From: Blastococcus haudaquaticus | GTDB lineage: Bacteria; Actinomycetota; Actinomycetes; Mycobacteriales; Geodermatophilaceae | Assembly: GCF_900230285.1 (NCBI RefSeq) | Contig: NZ_OCNK01000005.1 | Location: forward strand, 1-64,000 | Direction of reading: 5' to 3' | Length of the DNA: 64,000 nucleotides | Shown: positions 45,835-55,687 of the stretch, piece by piece | How positions within the stretch are numbered: position 1 is the first letter of the stretch | How the letters are laid out: every line of letters begins with the position of its first letter | Notes under the pieces: model-generated | Told to the model about the DNA's origin: nothing | Databases searched by the model: none | Seen by the model: only the letters and a program-made list of their open reading frames with translations | Translations under genes and position numbers: made by a program

Positions 45835-48800
45835 TCACAGGAGGGCGACGCTGGTGGGCCCCAGCAGCGCCTTGATGTCACCCATGAGCGCGGTGCTCGG
45901 CCGCACCCGGAGGCCCTGGTCGAGCCGTAGCACCGTCTCGCGGCTGCCGTTGATCAGCTTCAACTGCACCTCGGTCGTCCCGGGGTGGCTGCCCAGCACC
46001 TCGCGCAGCCGCTCCACCACCGGGGGCGTGCAGCGCGCCGCGGGCATGGACACGAGAACGGGTCCGCGCGGCCCCTCGGAGATCTCGGGGACGGTCACCT
46101 CGGAGGCGAACAGCGACGGCTGGTCGTCCCGGCGGCTGATCCGCCCCTTGATCACGACGATCTGGTCGCGGACCACCTTGTCGGAGTACTCGGCCCAGGT
46201 CTTCGGGAAGAGCAGCACCTCGATGCCCGACTCGAGGTCCTCCAGCGTGGCGATCGCCCAGGGCGCGCCCTGCTTGTTGGTGCGCGGGCCGACGGCGGTG
46301 AGGATGCCCGCGATGGTGACGTTCGCGCCGTCCTCCACCCCGCCGGCGTTGATCTCCGCGATCGGGGTGTCGGCGTGCGAGGTGAGCACGTGCTCGACGC
46401 CGTGCAACGGGTGGTCGGACACGTAGAGGCCGAGCATGTCCCGCTCGAACACCAGCCGCTCGCTCTTCGACCAGTCCGCCGTGGGGATGGTGATGTCGAG
46501 GGCGTTCCCGAAGGGGTCGTCCTCGGCCGGCCCGTCACCGAAGCTGCCGAACAGGTCGAACTGACCCTCGGCCTCCTTGCGCTTGAGCCCCATCGCGGAG
46601 TCGACGGCCTGGGCGTGGATGGCGACGATGCCCTGGCGGGAGTGGCCGAGCGAGTCGAAGGCACCGGCCTTGGCCAGGGACTCGATGACCTTCTTGTTGC
46701 AGGCCACGGTGTCGATCTTGCGCATGAAGTCCGCGAAGTCCTTGAACGCGCCCTTCTCCTCCCGCGCCCGCACGATCGAGTCGACGACGTTGTGCCCGAC
46801 GTTGCGCACCGAGGCCATGCCGAAACGGATGTCGGTGCCGACGGCGGTGAAGTCCCAGGAGGACTCGTTGACGTCCGGCGGCAGCACCTTGATGCCCATC
46901 CGGCGGCATTCGGCCAGGTAGATCGGCCGCCGGTCCTTGTCGTCGCCGACGCTGGTGAGCAGCCCGGCCATGTACTCGGCCGGGTAGTTGGCCTTGAGGT
47001 AGGCCGTCCAGTAGGAGATCAGCCCGTAGGCCGCCGAGTGCGCCTTGTTGAACGCGTAGTCGGCGAACGGGACGAGGATGTCCCAGAGCGTCTTGATCGC
47101 GGCGGCGGAGAAGCCGTTGGCCTGCATGCCGGCCTCGAAGCCCACGAACTCCGCGTCCAGGACCGACTTCTTCTTCTTGCCCATCGCGCGGCGCAGCAGG
47201 TCGGCCTTGCCGAGGGAGTACCCGGCGACCTTCTGCGCGATCGCCATGACCTGCTCCTGGTAGACGATCAGTCCGTAGGTCTGGCCGAGGATCTCCTCCA
47301 GCGGCTCGGCGAGCTCCGGGTGGATCGGGGTGATCTCCTGCTGGCCGTTCTTGCGCAGCGCGTAGTTGGTGTGCGAGTTCGCGCCCATCGGACCGGGCCG
47401 GTACAGGGCGCCGACGGCGGAGATGTCCTCGAAGTTGTCCGGCCGCATCAGCCGCAGCAGCGACCGCATCGGGCCGCCGTCGAACTGGAAGACGCCCAGG
47501 GTGTCCCCGCGGCCCAGCAGCTCGTAGGTGGCCTTGTCGGTGAGGTCCTTGCTGAGCTCGTCGAGGTCGATCGGCTCCTTGCCGTTCAGCACGATGTTGC
47601 GCAGCGCGTCGTCGAGGACGGTCAGGTTGCGCAGGCCCAGGAAGTCCATCTTGAGCAGACCGAGCGTCTCGCAGGTCGGGTAGTCGAACTGCGTGATGAC
47701 GGCGCCGTCGGCCTCGCGGCGCATGATCGGGATGCTGTCGATGAGCGGGTGCCGGCCGATGATCACGCCGGCGGCGTGCACGCCCCACTGCCGCTTCAGC
47801 CCCTCGAGCTTGCGGGCCTGGTCGACGACCTCTGCCGCGCCGGGGTCGGACTCGTAGCGGGCCCGGAACTCGGTGGCCTCCTTGTACCGCGGGTGGGCCG
47901 GGTCGAAGATCCCCGACAGCGGGATGTCCTTGCCCATCACGCCCGGCGGCATGAGCTTGGTCAGCTCGTCGCCGACGGAGTACGGGCGGTCGAGCACCCG
48001 GGCGGCGTCCTTGATCGCGGCCTTGGCCTTGATCGTCCCGTAGGTGACGATCTGGCTGACCCGCTCCTCGCCGTACTTCTCCGACACGTACCGGATGACC
48101 TCGCCGCGGCGGCGGTCGTCGAAGTCGATGTCGACGTCGGGCATGGAGACGCGCTCGGGGTTGAGGAAGCGCTCGAAGATCAGGCCGTGGGCCAGCGGGT
48201 CGAGGTCGGTGATGCCCATCGCGTAGGCGGCGAGCGAACCGGCGGCCGAGCCACGGCCCGGCCCGACCCGGATGCCCTGGTCCTTGGCCCAGTTGATGAA
48301 GTCGGCGACCACGAGGAAGTACCCCGGGAAGCCCATCTGGCAGATGATCCCGGTCTCGTAGTCGGCCTGCTTGCGCACGTGGTCGGGGATGCCGCCGGGC
48401 CAGCGCTTGTGCAGCCCGCGCTCGACCTCCTTGACGAACCAGGAGGTCTCGTCCTCCCCCGGGGGCAGGGGGAACCGCGGCATGAGGTCCGCCCCCTCGG
48501 TGAAGGTGGTCTCGCACTGCTCGGCCACCAGCAGTGTGTTGTCGCAGGCCTCGGGCAGGTCGGCGAACAGCGCGCGCATCTCGGCCGCGCTCTTGAGGTA
48601 GTAGCCGTCGCCGTTGAAGCGGAAGCGGTTGGTCTCGTTGAGCCGCGACCCGGTCTGGATGCACAGCAGCGCGTCGTGCGCCTGCGCGTCCTCCTTGTGC
48701 GTGTAGTGCAGGTCGTTGGTGGCCAGCAGCGGGATGCCGAGGTCCTTGGCGATGGCCAGCAGTGCCGGCTTGGTCTTCTTCTCGATCGACAGGCCGTGAT

Positions 48801-49392
48801 CCATGATCTCGGCGTAGAAGTTCTCCCGCCCGAAGATGTCCTGGAAGTCGGCGGCCGCCTGCCGGGCGCGGTCCTCCTTGCCGGCCCGCAGCCACATGTT
48901 GACCTCGCCCGACGGGCACCCGGTCGTCGCGATGAGGCCCTTCCCGTAGCGCTCCAGCAGGTCGCGGTCGAACCGGGGCTTGCGGTACTGGCCCTCGAGG
49001 CTGGCCAGCGAGGAGATGCGGAAGAGGTTGTGCATCCCCTCCGTCGTCCGGGCCAGCAGCGTCATGTGCGTGTAGGCGGCCTTGCCGCGGTTGTTCCCGC
49101 CGTCGCCCTCCTCGTCGAGGAGCTTGTCGCCGAAGTCGAACGGGGCGCGGTCGAAGCGTGAGCCGGGCGTGTAGTAGCCCTCCATGCCGATGATCGGCTT
49201 CACGCCCGCGTTCGTCGCCTGCTTGTAGAAGTCGTAGGCACCGAAGACGTTGCCGTGGTCGGTCATCGCCAGGGCCGGCATGCCCTGAGCGGCCGCGGCC
49301 GCGGTGACCTCGGGGAGCTTGGCCGCACCGTCCAGCATCGAGTACTCGGTGTGGACGTGCAGGTGCGCGAACGAATCGGACGAGCTGCTCAC
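45835..49392 (-). CDS. dnaE: DNA polymerase III alpha subunit
   Basis: Replicative polymerase catalytic subunit (DnaE1 type), 1185 residues. Starts with the PHP domain (LHVHTEYSMLDG, MTDHGNVFGAYDF), which has the metal-binding residues seen in actinobacterial DnaE1 with proofreading ability. Palm motifs RVGPGRGSAAGSL and PDVDIDFDDRRR (catalytic Asp pair), YGLIVYQEQVMAIAQ and FNKAHSAAYGLISY are intact. The tail holds an OB fold (VTIAGILTAVGPRTNKQGAP) and the tau/beta-binding end. GTG 49392 begins right before the PHP domain; a GAGGAG lies 12 nt upstream. A longer start at 49467 adds a basic stretch with no homology. Confidence 0.97.
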   Translation of the reverse strand: MSSSSDSFAHLHVHTEYSMLDGAAKLPEVTAAAAAQGMPALAMTDHGNVFGAYDFYKQATNAGVKPIIGMEGYYTPGSRFDRAPFDFGDKLLDEEGDGGNNRGKAAYTHMTLLARTTEGMHNLFRISSLASLEGQYRKPRFDRDLLERYGKGLIATTGCPSGEVNMWLRAGKEDRARQAAADFQDIFGRENFYAEIMDHGLSIEKKTKPALLAIAKDLGIPLLATNDLHYTHKEDAQAHDALLCIQTGSRLNETNRFRFNGDGYYLKSAAEMRALFADLPEACDNTLLVAEQCETTFTEGADLMPRFPLPPGEDETSWFVKEVERGLHKRWPGGIPDHVRKQADYETGIICQMGFPGYFLVVADFINWAKDQGIRVGPGRGSAAGSLAAYAMGITDLDPLAHGLIFERFLNPERVSMPDVDIDFDDRRRGEVIRYVSEKYGEERVSQIVTYGTIKAKAAIKDAARVLDRPYSVGDELTKLMPPGVMGKDIPLSGIFDPAHPRYKEATEFRARYESDPGAAEVVDQARKLEGLKRQWGVHAAGVIIGRHPLIDSIPIMRREADGAVITQFDYPTCETLGLLKMDFLGLRNLTVLDDALRNIVLNGKEPIDLDELSKDLTDKATYELLGRGDTLGVFQFDGGPMRSLLRLMRPDNFEDISAVGALYRPGPMGANSHTNYALRKNGQQEITPIHPELAEPLEEILGQTYGLIVYQEQVMAIAQKVAGYSLGKADLLRRAMGKKKKSVLDAEFVGFEAGMQANGFSAAAIKTLWDILVPFADYAFNKAHSAAYGLISYWTAYLKANYPAEYMAGLLTSVGDDKDRRPIYLAECRRMGIKVLPPDVNESSWDFTAVGTDIRFGMASVRNVGHNVVDSIVRAREEKGAFKDFADFMRKIDTVACNKKVIESLAKAGAFDSLGHSRQGIVAIHAQAVDSAMGLKRKEAEGQFDLFGSFGDGPAEDDPFGNALDITIPTADWSKSERLVFERDMLGLYVSDHPLHGVEHVLTSHADTPIAEINAGGVEDGANVTIAGILTAVGPRTNKQGAPWAIATLEDLESGIEVLLFPKTWAEYSDKVVRDQIVVIKGRISRRDDQPSLFASEVTVPEISEGPRGPVLVSMPAARCTPPVVERLREVLGSHPGTTEVQLKLINGSRETVLRLDQGLRVRPSTALMGDIKALLGPTSVALL

Positions 49393-49598
49393 GGGTGGTC
49401 GGTGCTCCTCAGTGGTCGTGCGTGCCCGGCCGGCAGTTCTCCGGCAGGCGACCGGCGGGGAAGACACGGTCCGGCGGGTTCGATCCTCGCACTCCCGGAG
49501 GTCTACTCCGAGGGTCTGACAGGACGTGTCTCCTCACAGTAGGGACCCCCTGCCCCCCACGACTCGCACGCTCGCCGCGGGGCCCTGCAGGGGGCCAC

Positions 49599-50033
49599 TC
49601 ACAGCCGGCGGCGCATCGTCACGTGCCGGATGCCGGCCTCCACGTACTCGTCCCCGACCGCCGCGTAGCCGGCTCGCTCGTAGAACCTGCGCGCTGTCAC
49701 CTGGGCGTGCAGCTCGACGGCGACCACCCCGCGCGCCGCTGCCTGGCGCTCGAGTTCCGCGAGCACGGCCGCGCCGTGCCCCCGCCCGCGGGCGGCAGCG
49801 TCGGTGGCCATGCGACCGATGGTGGCGGTGCCGTCGCCGCGCAGCAGCAGCCGGCCGGTGGCGACGACCGCCCCCGCCGCGTCCCGGGCGATCCCGTGCA
49901 CCGCCGTCGCGTCGGCGTCGTCCTGCTCGATCTCCGGTGGGACGCCCTGCTCGTCGACGAACACCCGGGTGCGCAGGGCGACCACCTCGGGCCAGTCGGC
50001 CGGCCCCGCCACGGAGGCCCGCACGTCGCTCAC
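49599..50033 (-). CDS. GNAT-family N-acetyltransferase
   Basis: 144 residues, one GNAT fold. Acetyl-CoA pyrophosphate loop is in MATDAAARGRGHGAAVL (RGRGHG as Q/RxxGxG/A), preceded by TGRLLLRGDGTATIGR, with VELHAQVTARRFYERAGYAA at the end. The front VALRTRVFVDEQGVPPEIE matches the ElaA-like branch. Substrate unknown. GTG 50033 overlaps the CPBP gene stop by 4 nt, so the two are co-translated. Confidence 0.9.
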   Translation of the reverse strand: MSDVRASVAGPADWPEVVALRTRVFVDEQGVPPEIEQDDADATAVHGIARDAAGAVVATGRLLLRGDGTATIGRMATDAAARGRGHGAAVLAELERQAAARGVVAVELHAQVTARRFYERAGYAAVGDEYVEAGIRHVTMRRRL

Positions 50034-50827
50034 GCCGGGTGCCCGGCGGGCAGCGCACGCGCAGGGACGAGCAGGAACCGGAGGTCGATGACCGCGTGCA
50101 GCAGGACGGGAAGCAGGAGCGAGCCGGTCTGCAGGTAGACGGCGGCCATGATCCCGCCCAGCAGCCCGGTGGTGACGACGCCGACCAGCCCCTGGTAGGC
50201 GTGCGCCAGCCCGAAGGCCAGCGCCGCCACGACGACGAGCACCCCCGTGGGCGGACCCCCGGCCAGCGCGGCGACCACCGCGAGGAAGAAGCCCCGGTAG
50301 AGCCATTCCTCGCAGACGCCGGCGGTCACACCCACCACCGTGAAGAGCCGCCGTTCCGTGGTCGTGCGCGGCAGGAGCGCGAGGGTGGCGTGGCCGGGGG
50401 GCTCGGCATGGCGCCCGTGGGCAGGCGGGGAGGAACCCGGCCGGCGCACCGGGGCGGCGGCCTCGAGCAGGGCTCCCGAGCGCAGCGCGCGGGTGGAGGC
50501 CACCACGAAGACCAGCACGAGCACGACGATCACCGCGGTCACCGGGCCCGGCCACTGCTGCGGCCAGCGGAGCCCCACCTGCCCGGCCTCCACCCCCGGA
50601 GCCGACAGCCAGACCACGAGGGCGAGCACCGCCAGCCCCCATTCCAGGACGAGCAGCCGGCGGTAGAACGACCGCCGGGCGCCGGGGTCGGTGCGCAGCC
50701 GGCCCTCGAACCGCCGGTGCAGGACGTGCCCGACCAGCGGCTCACCGACGACCAGGTAGCCCGCGACCACCACCGCGGCCAGGGCCGCGGGACCGAAGTC
50801 GTCCAGGGATCCCGGCAGCCCCGTCAT
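50030..50827 (-). CDS. CPBP-family intramembrane metalloprotease
   Basis: 265 residues with about eight membrane segments. The CPBP/Abi motif set is complete: EEWLYRG near residue 171 (motif 1, EExxxR), FGLAHAYQGL (motif 2) and LLPVLLHAVIDLRF (motif 3, HxxxD/N). Relatives range from Rce1-like CaaX proteases to bacteriocin-immunity proteins; no substrate is evident. ATG 50827 follows the RluA-type gene's stop by 10 nt. Coupled to the GNAT gene. Confidence 0.9.
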   Translation of the reverse strand: MTGLPGSLDDFGPAALAAVVVAGYLVVGEPLVGHVLHRRFEGRLRTDPGARRSFYRRLLVLEWGLAVLALVVWLSAPGVEAGQVGLRWPQQWPGPVTAVIVVLVLVFVVASTRALRSGALLEAAAPVRRPGSSPPAHGRHAEPPGHATLALLPRTTTERRLFTVVGVTAGVCEEWLYRGFFLAVVAALAGGPPTGVLVVVAALAFGLAHAYQGLVGVVTTGLLGGIMAAVYLQTGSLLLPVLLHAVIDLRFLLVPARALPAGHPA

Positions 50828-50837
50828 CGACGGCCGT

Positions 50838-51776
50838 TCAGGCCTCGGCGCGCAGGATCGCCAGAGCGCCGGCGAGGTCGGCCGGGTACTCGCTCGTGTA
50901 CTCGACCCAGCGCCCGTCGGCGGGGTGCGGGAAGCCGAGCCGGACGGCGTGCAGCCACTGCCGTTGCACGCCCAGCCGCGCCGCCAGCGTCGGATCGGCG
51001 CCGTAGGTCGTGTCGCCGACGCACGGGTGCCGCAGCGCGGAGAAGTGAACCCGGATCTGGTGCGTGCGGCCGGTCTCCAGCCGGATGTCGACGAGGCTGG
51101 CCGCCGGGAACGCCTCCGTCACCTCGTAGTGGGTCACCGACGGCCGGCCGCCCTGGACCACGGCGAAGCGCCAGTCGTGCTTCGGGTGCCGGTCGATGGG
51201 CGCGTCGATGGTGCCGCGCGAGGGATCCGGGTGCCCCTGGACCAGCGCGTGGTAGCCCTTCTCGACGGTGCGTTCCTTGAAGGCGGCCTTGAGCGCGGTG
51301 TAGGCGCGTTCGCTCTTCGCCACGACCATCACGCCGGTGGTCGCTGCGTCCAGCCGGTGCACCACGCCCTGGCGCTCGGCAGCACCGGACGTGGAGATGC
51401 GGTACCCGGCAGCGGCGAGCCCACCGATGACCGTGGGACCGTCCCAGCCAGGGCTCGGATGGGCGGCGACGCCGACGGGCTTGTCCACCACCACCAGGTC
51501 GTCGTCGTCGTGCAGGATCGTCATGCCCACGACCGGTCGGGGCGCGACGGGTTCGCCCGGCGGGGGCGGGAGCTCGACCTCCAGCCAGCTGCCGCCGGAG
51601 AGCCGGTCGCCCTTGCCGCGCACGCGACCGTCGACCAGCACGTTGCCGGCGTCGGCGACGTCGGCCGCGGCCGTCCGGGACAACCCGAAGAGCCGGGAGA
51701 GAGCCTGGTCGACCCGTTGCCCCTCGAGTCCGTCGGGCACCGGCAGGGCACGGTGCATGCCGGGAGGAGGGGTCAC
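50838..51776 (-). CDS. RluA-family 23S rRNA pseudouridine synthase (RluD-like)
   Basis: Isomerises uridines in large-subunit rRNA. 312 residues. An S4 RNA-binding domain at about 15-75 ([20 protein letters not shown]) is followed by the synthase core with catalytic Asp in [17 protein letters not shown] and the [19 protein letters not shown] motif. The start is placed at GTG 51776 because CACAAT lies 7 nt upstream; the ATG at 51785 would begin within that hexamer. ATG 51758 is another option. Located between lspA and CPBP genes, as rluD is in many bacteria. Confidence 0.92.
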   Translation of the reverse strand: MTPPPGMHRALPVPDGLEGQRVDQALSRLFGLSRTAAADVADAGNVLVDGRVRGKGDRLSGGSWLEVELPPPPGEPVAPRPVVGMTILHDDDDLVVVDKPVGVAAHPSPGWDGPTVIGGLAAAGYRISTSGAAERQGVVHRLDAATTGVMVVAKSERAYTALKAAFKERTVEKGYHALVQGHPDPSRGTIDAPIDRHPKHDWRFAVVQGGRPSVTHYEVTEAFPAASLVDIRLETGRTHQIRVHFSALRHPCVGDTTYGADPTLAARLGVQRQWLHAVRLGFPHPADGRWVEYTSEYPADLAGALAILRAEA

Positions 51777-51783
51777 GGCACCC

Positions 51784-51789
51784 ATTGTG
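51784..51789 (-). promoter_or_regulatory. Probable -10 element CACAAT, leaderless-type, RluA-type gene
   Basis: CACAAT on the minus strand ends 7 nt before GTG 51776; five of six bases match the extended consensus TATAAT apart from the first and third. Confidence 0.35.
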
Positions 51790-51852
51790 CAGAAGGACCC
51801 CGTCCTCCTCACCGCTCGCCCGCTCGCGGCGAGCCTCTGGACGGGGCCGGCG

Positions 51853-52449
51853 TCAGGCGACGTCGCGGGCCGACGACTCCTTCGTCGGCCGCGAGCCGTC
51901 GAACTCGATGCCGCGCAGGGCCAGCAGTGCGCCGAGGATGCCGCCGCAGACGATCGCGGAGTCCGCCACGTTGAAGACCGGGAAGACGCTGCCGTCGGGG
52001 CCGAACACGGACAGGAAGTCGACGACTCCTCCGCGCAGGAAACCGGGATCCCGGAAGACCCGGTCGATCAGGTTGCCGACCGCGCCGCCCAGGACGAGGC
52101 CGAGCGTCACCGCCCAGCCGGTGGAGAACAGCCGCCGGGCGGTCCGCACGATGACGACGGCGACGACCGCAGCGACCAGGGTGAACAGCACGGTGAAGCC
52201 CTCCGCGAAGGAGAAGGCGGCACCGGTGTTGCGCAGGTTCGTCAGGTACAGCGCCCCACCGAGGACGCGGATGTCCTCGCCCGGCTCGATGGTGGCGACC
52301 ACCAGCAGCTTCGTCGCCAGGTCGGCGGCGAGCACGGCCGCCGCCAGGGTGAGCAGCAGGCGGGTCCGGGGCCGGCGCCCGGGGACGGCGGCCGGGCCGT
52401 CGCCCGGGTGCTCCGCCGGGGTGTCGGCCGGATGCGACTGCTCGGACAG
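51853..52449 (-). CDS. lspA: Lipoprotein signal peptidase, apparent CTG start
   Basis: Type II signal peptidase, cleaves lipobox signals after Lgt acts. 198 residues if started at CTG 52449. Catalytic Asp pair: [20 protein letters not shown] and [18 protein letters not shown] is also typical. The only ATG/GTG/TTG in frame is GTG 52335, which would cut into the first membrane helix ([20 protein letters not shown]). The frame is open from a TAG near 52525, and a perfect GAGGAG lies 6 nt before a CTG that gives [11 protein letters not shown]... as a normal cytoplasmic head. No closer start was found, so CTG is the best reading; an assembly error is the alternative. Confidence 0.85.
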   Translation of the reverse strand: MSEQSHPADTPAEHPGDGPAAVPGRRPRTRLLLTLAAAVLAADLATKLLVVATIEPGEDIRVLGGALYLTNLRNTGAAFSFAEGFTVLFTLVAAVVAVVIVRTARRLFSTGWAVTLGLVLGGAVGNLIDRVFRDPGFLRGGVVDFLSVFGPDGSVFPVFNVADSAIVCGGILGALLALRGIEFDGSRPTKESSARDVA

Positions 52450-52521
52450 GACGTTCTCCTCGGCTGGACGGCGGGTGACCGCGCGGCCACCGTCGTCGAC
52501 GATAGCCGCGCGCCCCCGTCG

Positions 52522-53823
52522 CTAGGCCGAGCCGACCGCGGTCGCGCCGCCTCGCCGGCCGCCGTCCCGCTGCCCGCCGTCGGCGGACGCCCGCTGCTGG
52601 GACTCCTCGACCTGCTCCACCCGGTCCTGGGTGGCCAGCCGGGTGAGCTCGGCGCCGGCTTCGGCATCCCGGGTCAGGTTCTCCCCCGTCTCCGGGTCGA
52701 AGACGTGCACCTTGCGGCTGTCGAGCCAGAACTCCGCCTCGCGCCCCTCCCGCATCCGGCTCGTGGAGTCGATCGACACGATCGCCTGGGTCCGCAGATC
52801 CTCCGCGTCGAGCTCGCGGGAGAGGTCGCGCAGCTGGGTCGTGATCGCCTCGGGCGCCTCGTAGGGGATGTAGGCGAACTGCGAGTCGCCCAGCCACTCC
52901 GTCACGTCCACGCGCGCCCGGAAGGTGGAGCCCAGGTGGCGCTTGCTCTCCTCGACCAGTGTCGCGTCCTCGAAGGACTCCGGCCGGATGCCGACCATCA
53001 GCAGGTCGTGGCCGGCCAGCTTGCCGGCCCGCGCGGGGTCGATCTCGATGTCGCCGAACGGCGTCTCGAGCCGGTTCCCCTTGGGGACGGCGGGCAGGAA
53101 GTTCATCGGCGGCGACCCGATGAAGCCGGCCACGAAGAGGTTGACCGGCTGCTCGTACAGCTCCCGGGGCGAGGCGACCTGCTGGATCTTGCCCTTGCGG
53201 AGCACGCAGACCCGGTCGCCCAGGGTCATGGCCTCGGTCTGGTCGTGGGTCACGTAGACCGTGGTGATGCCCAGGCGCCGCTGCAGGCGGGAGATCTCGG
53301 TGCGCATCTGCCCGCGCAGCTTGGCGTCCAGGTTCGACAGGGGCTCGTCGAAGAGGAACGCCTCCGCCTGGCGGACGATCGCGCGGCCCATCGCGACGCG
53401 CTGGCGCTGGCCACCGGAGAGGTTGGCGGGCTTGCGCTCGAGGTGGTCCTTGAGCTCCAGGACGTCGGAGGCCTCGGTCACGCGACGGCGCACCTCGTCG
53501 TCCGGGGTCTTCGACAGCCGCAGCGGGAAGGCGATGTTCTCGTACACCGTCATGTGCGGGTACAGGGCGTAGTTCTGGAACACCATCGACAGGTTGCGGT
53601 CGCGCGGGGCCAGGTCGTTGACCCGCTTGCCACCGATCAGCATGTCGCCGCTGGTGATGTCCTCGAGCCCGACGATCATCCGGAGCAGCGTCGACTTCCC
53701 GCAGCCGGACGGGCCGACGAGGATCATGAACTCGCCGTCGGCGATGTCCAGGCTGACGTCGTTCACTGCCGGGAACCCGTCGCCGTACTGCTTGACGATG
53801 TTCTTCATCTCGATGGCGGCCAT
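52522..53823 (-). CDS. ugpC: Sugar ABC transporter ATP-binding protein (UgpC/MsmK/MalK type)
   Basis: ATPase of the carbohydrate importer encoded just upstream. 433 residues. Walker A GPSGCGKST near residue 38, signature LSGGQRQRVAMGRA, Walker B FLFDEPLSNLDA, and switch VTHDQTEAMTL. The C-terminal regulatory OB-type domains (ending near residue 400) are those of the MalK/UgpC branch, which can serve several importers. A 40-residue Gln/Gly/Arg-rich tail is extra. ATG 53823 lies 67 nt after the MalG-like gene. In many actinobacteria a single such ATPase powers several sugar systems. Confidence 0.94.
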   Translation of the reverse strand: MAAIEMKNIVKQYGDGFPAVNDVSLDIADGEFMILVGPSGCGKSTLLRMIVGLEDITSGDMLIGGKRVNDLAPRDRNLSMVFQNYALYPHMTVYENIAFPLRLSKTPDDEVRRRVTEASDVLELKDHLERKPANLSGGQRQRVAMGRAIVRQAEAFLFDEPLSNLDAKLRGQMRTEISRLQRRLGITTVYVTHDQTEAMTLGDRVCVLRKGKIQQVASPRELYEQPVNLFVAGFIGSPPMNFLPAVPKGNRLETPFGDIEIDPARAGKLAGHDLLMVGIRPESFEDATLVEESKRHLGSTFRARVDVTEWLGDSQFAYIPYEAPEAITTQLRDLSRELDAEDLRTQAIVSIDSTSRMREGREAEFWLDSRKVHVFDPETGENLTRDAEAGAELTRLATQDRVEQVEESQQRASADGGQRDGGRRGGATAVGSA

Positions 53824-53890
53824 CAGATCTCGTCCCCTCGGTGGGTGGGTGCCAGGCGGTTCGTGTGGAGGGCGGTGCCGGGGGCGCGGG

Positions 53891-54724
53891 TCATCCCTTC
53901 ACCGCACCGTTGGTGAGGCCGGCGACGATCCGGCGCTGGAACAGCAGCACCAGGACGACGACGGGGATCGTGACGATGACCGCCGCCGCGGAGATGGCGC
54001 CGGTCGGTTCCTCGAACTGCGAGGCCCCGGTGAACAGACCGAGGGCCGCGGGGACCGGTCGGGCCGCCTCCGTGGAGGTCAGCGAGATGCCGTAGATGAA
54101 GTCGTTCCAGGCGATGAAGAAGGCGATGATCGCCGTGGTGAACACGCCCGGCGCCGCCAGCGGGACGATCACCTTGCGGAACGCCTGCCACGTCGTGGCG
54201 CCGTCCACCTGTGCGGCCTGCTCCATCTCCCACGGGATCTCCCGGAAGAACGCCGACATCGTCCAGATCGAGATGGGCAGGGTCAGCGACAGGTACGGGA
54301 TGATCAGCCCGGGCCAGGTGTCGTACAGGCCGATCTGCCGCCACAGGTTGAACAGCGGCGTGACGATCGAGATGACCGGGAAGATCGCGACCACCAGGGC
54401 GGTGGAGAGGATCAGCTTCTTGCCGGGGAAGTCCAGCCGCGCGATGGCGTAGGCGGCGAACATCGCCAGCAGGCACGAGATCGCCGTGGCGATCAGGCAG
54501 ATGGCGAACGAGTTGCGCAGCGCGGGGAGGAACAGCTCGCTAGCGCCGCCGGTGAGGATCAGCTCGTAGTTCTGCCAGGTCAGCTCGCTCGGCAGGAAGC
54601 TCTTGTTGGCCAGGTCGCTCGGGGCCTTGAACGAGACGGAGACGATCCAGGCGATCGGGAACAGGCAGTAGACGATGATGACCGCCCCTGCGACGCCCCA
54701 GAGAACCTTCTTGCGTGTGGACAT
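53891..54724 (-). CDS. Carbohydrate ABC transporter permease (MalG type)
   Basis: 277 residues, six membrane helices. The cytoplasmic EAA loop that docks on the ATPase reads EQAAQVDGATTWQAFRKVIVPLAAPG near residues 188-213. N-terminal KKVLWGVAGAVIIVYCLFPIAWIV is the first helix. Works with the MalF-like protein, from which it is separated by 3 nt. ATG 54724 follows a short Shine-Dalgarno-like GGGGGAG. Sugar unknown; sequence points to the alpha-glucoside/trehalose-type branch only by general likeness. Confidence 0.94.
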   Translation of the reverse strand: MSTRKKVLWGVAGAVIIVYCLFPIAWIVSVSFKAPSDLANKSFLPSELTWQNYELILTGGASELFLPALRNSFAICLIATAISCLLAMFAAYAIARLDFPGKKLILSTALVVAIFPVISIVTPLFNLWRQIGLYDTWPGLIIPYLSLTLPISIWTMSAFFREIPWEMEQAAQVDGATTWQAFRKVIVPLAAPGVFTTAIIAFFIAWNDFIYGISLTSTEAARPVPAALGLFTGASQFEEPTGAISAAAVIVTIPVVVLVLLFQRRIVAGLTNGAVKG

Positions 54725-54727
54725 GGA

Positions 54728-55687
54728 CTACTCCCCCCGCGCCTGGGCCAGGTCGACCTTGAACAACTTGATGAAGGTGAAGGCGATCAGCACGACGGCG
54801 AGGAACAGCAGCACCGACACCGCCGACCCGAGGCCGATCTCCAGCCGCGCGATGGTCTGGCGGTAGGCCAGGAACGAGACCGACTCGGTGCCGTTGGCGC
54901 CGTTGGTCATGATGAAGATGGTGTCGAAGACGCGGAACGCGTCCAGGGTGCGGAACAGCAGGGCGACCATGATCGCCGCCTTCATGTTCGGGATCGTCAC
55001 CTTCCACATGCGCTGCCACCGGGTCGCCCCGTCGACCTTGGCCGCTTCCTGGAGCACCTCGGGCACCTGGGCCAGACCCGCCAGCAGCAGCAGCGAGATG
55101 AACGGCGTGGTCTTCCAGATCTCGGCGAGGCAGATGACCAGCAGCGACGTCCACTTGTCGCCGAACCAGTCGGTGTCGGCGGCCACCCCGGGCAGCCAGG
55201 TGAACCAGGAGTTCACGAAGCCGGAGTTGATGTCGAAGGCGAACTGCCAGGCGAACGCCGACACCACGGTGATGACCGCGTACGGGATGAGGATGGCCGC
55301 GCGCAGGACCGGCCGCAGTGCCCGGAGTGCCTTGACCATCACGAGCGCGAGGCCGAAGCCCAGCACCAGCTCGACGGCGACGGTGACCACCGTGATGAAG
55401 GCCGTGACGCCGATCGACTGCCACCACAGCGGGTCGCTGAGGATCACGCCGTAGTTGCCGAGCCCGACGAACGCGCGGTTGTCGGGGTCGGTGAGCCGGA
55501 AGTCGAACAGCGACTCGTAGGTGGCCTGCAGGATCGGGTAGGCGGTCACCAGCAGCATGACCAGGAACGCCGGGCCGGCCAGCAGCCAGCCGAGCTTGCG
55601 CTCGCTGCGGGCGCGGTCGCTGATGCCGCCCTTCGGTGCCGAGACCGGTTCGGTCTTCTTGCCCGGAGGCAGCGTCGTCGTCGTCAC
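54728..55687 (-). CDS. Carbohydrate ABC transporter permease (MalF type)
   Basis: 319 residues. A 30-residue cytoplasmic head, then six membrane helices, with the EAA loop LQEAAKVDGATRWQRMWKVTIPNMK near residue 225. Periplasmic part between helices 1 and 2 is short, unlike enteric MalF. GTG 55687 overlaps the binding-protein stop by 4 nt, and MalG starts 3 nt after its stop, so the three membrane-complex genes are one translation unit. Confidence 0.94.
   Translation of the reverse strand: MTTTTLPPGKKTEPVSAPKGGISDRARSERKLGWLLAGPAFLVMLLVTAYPILQATYESLFDFRLTDPDNRAFVGLGNYGVILSDPLWWQSIGVTAFITVVTVAVELVLGFGLALVMVKALRALRPVLRAAILIPYAVITVVSAFAWQFAFDINSGFVNSWFTWLPGVAADTDWFGDKWTSLLVICLAEIWKTTPFISLLLLAGLAQVPEVLQEAAKVDGATRWQRMWKVTIPNMKAAIMVALLFRTLDAFRVFDTIFIMTNGANGTESVSFLAYRQTIARLEIGLGSAVSVLLFLAVVLIAFTFIKLFKVDLAQARGE

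Noticed and set aside
45985-49161. Long plus-strand open frame of over 1000 codons opposite dnaE
   Set aside because: Composition is Arg/Gly/Val/Asp-rich without any family motif, and the minus strand encodes intact DnaE; open antisense frames are expected at this GC content.
49470-49500. tRNA-like T arm (gcgggttcgatcctcgc) upstream of dnaE
   Set aside because: No matching acceptor 5' half, D arm or anticodon arm within 90 nt; chance similarity in GC-rich sequence.
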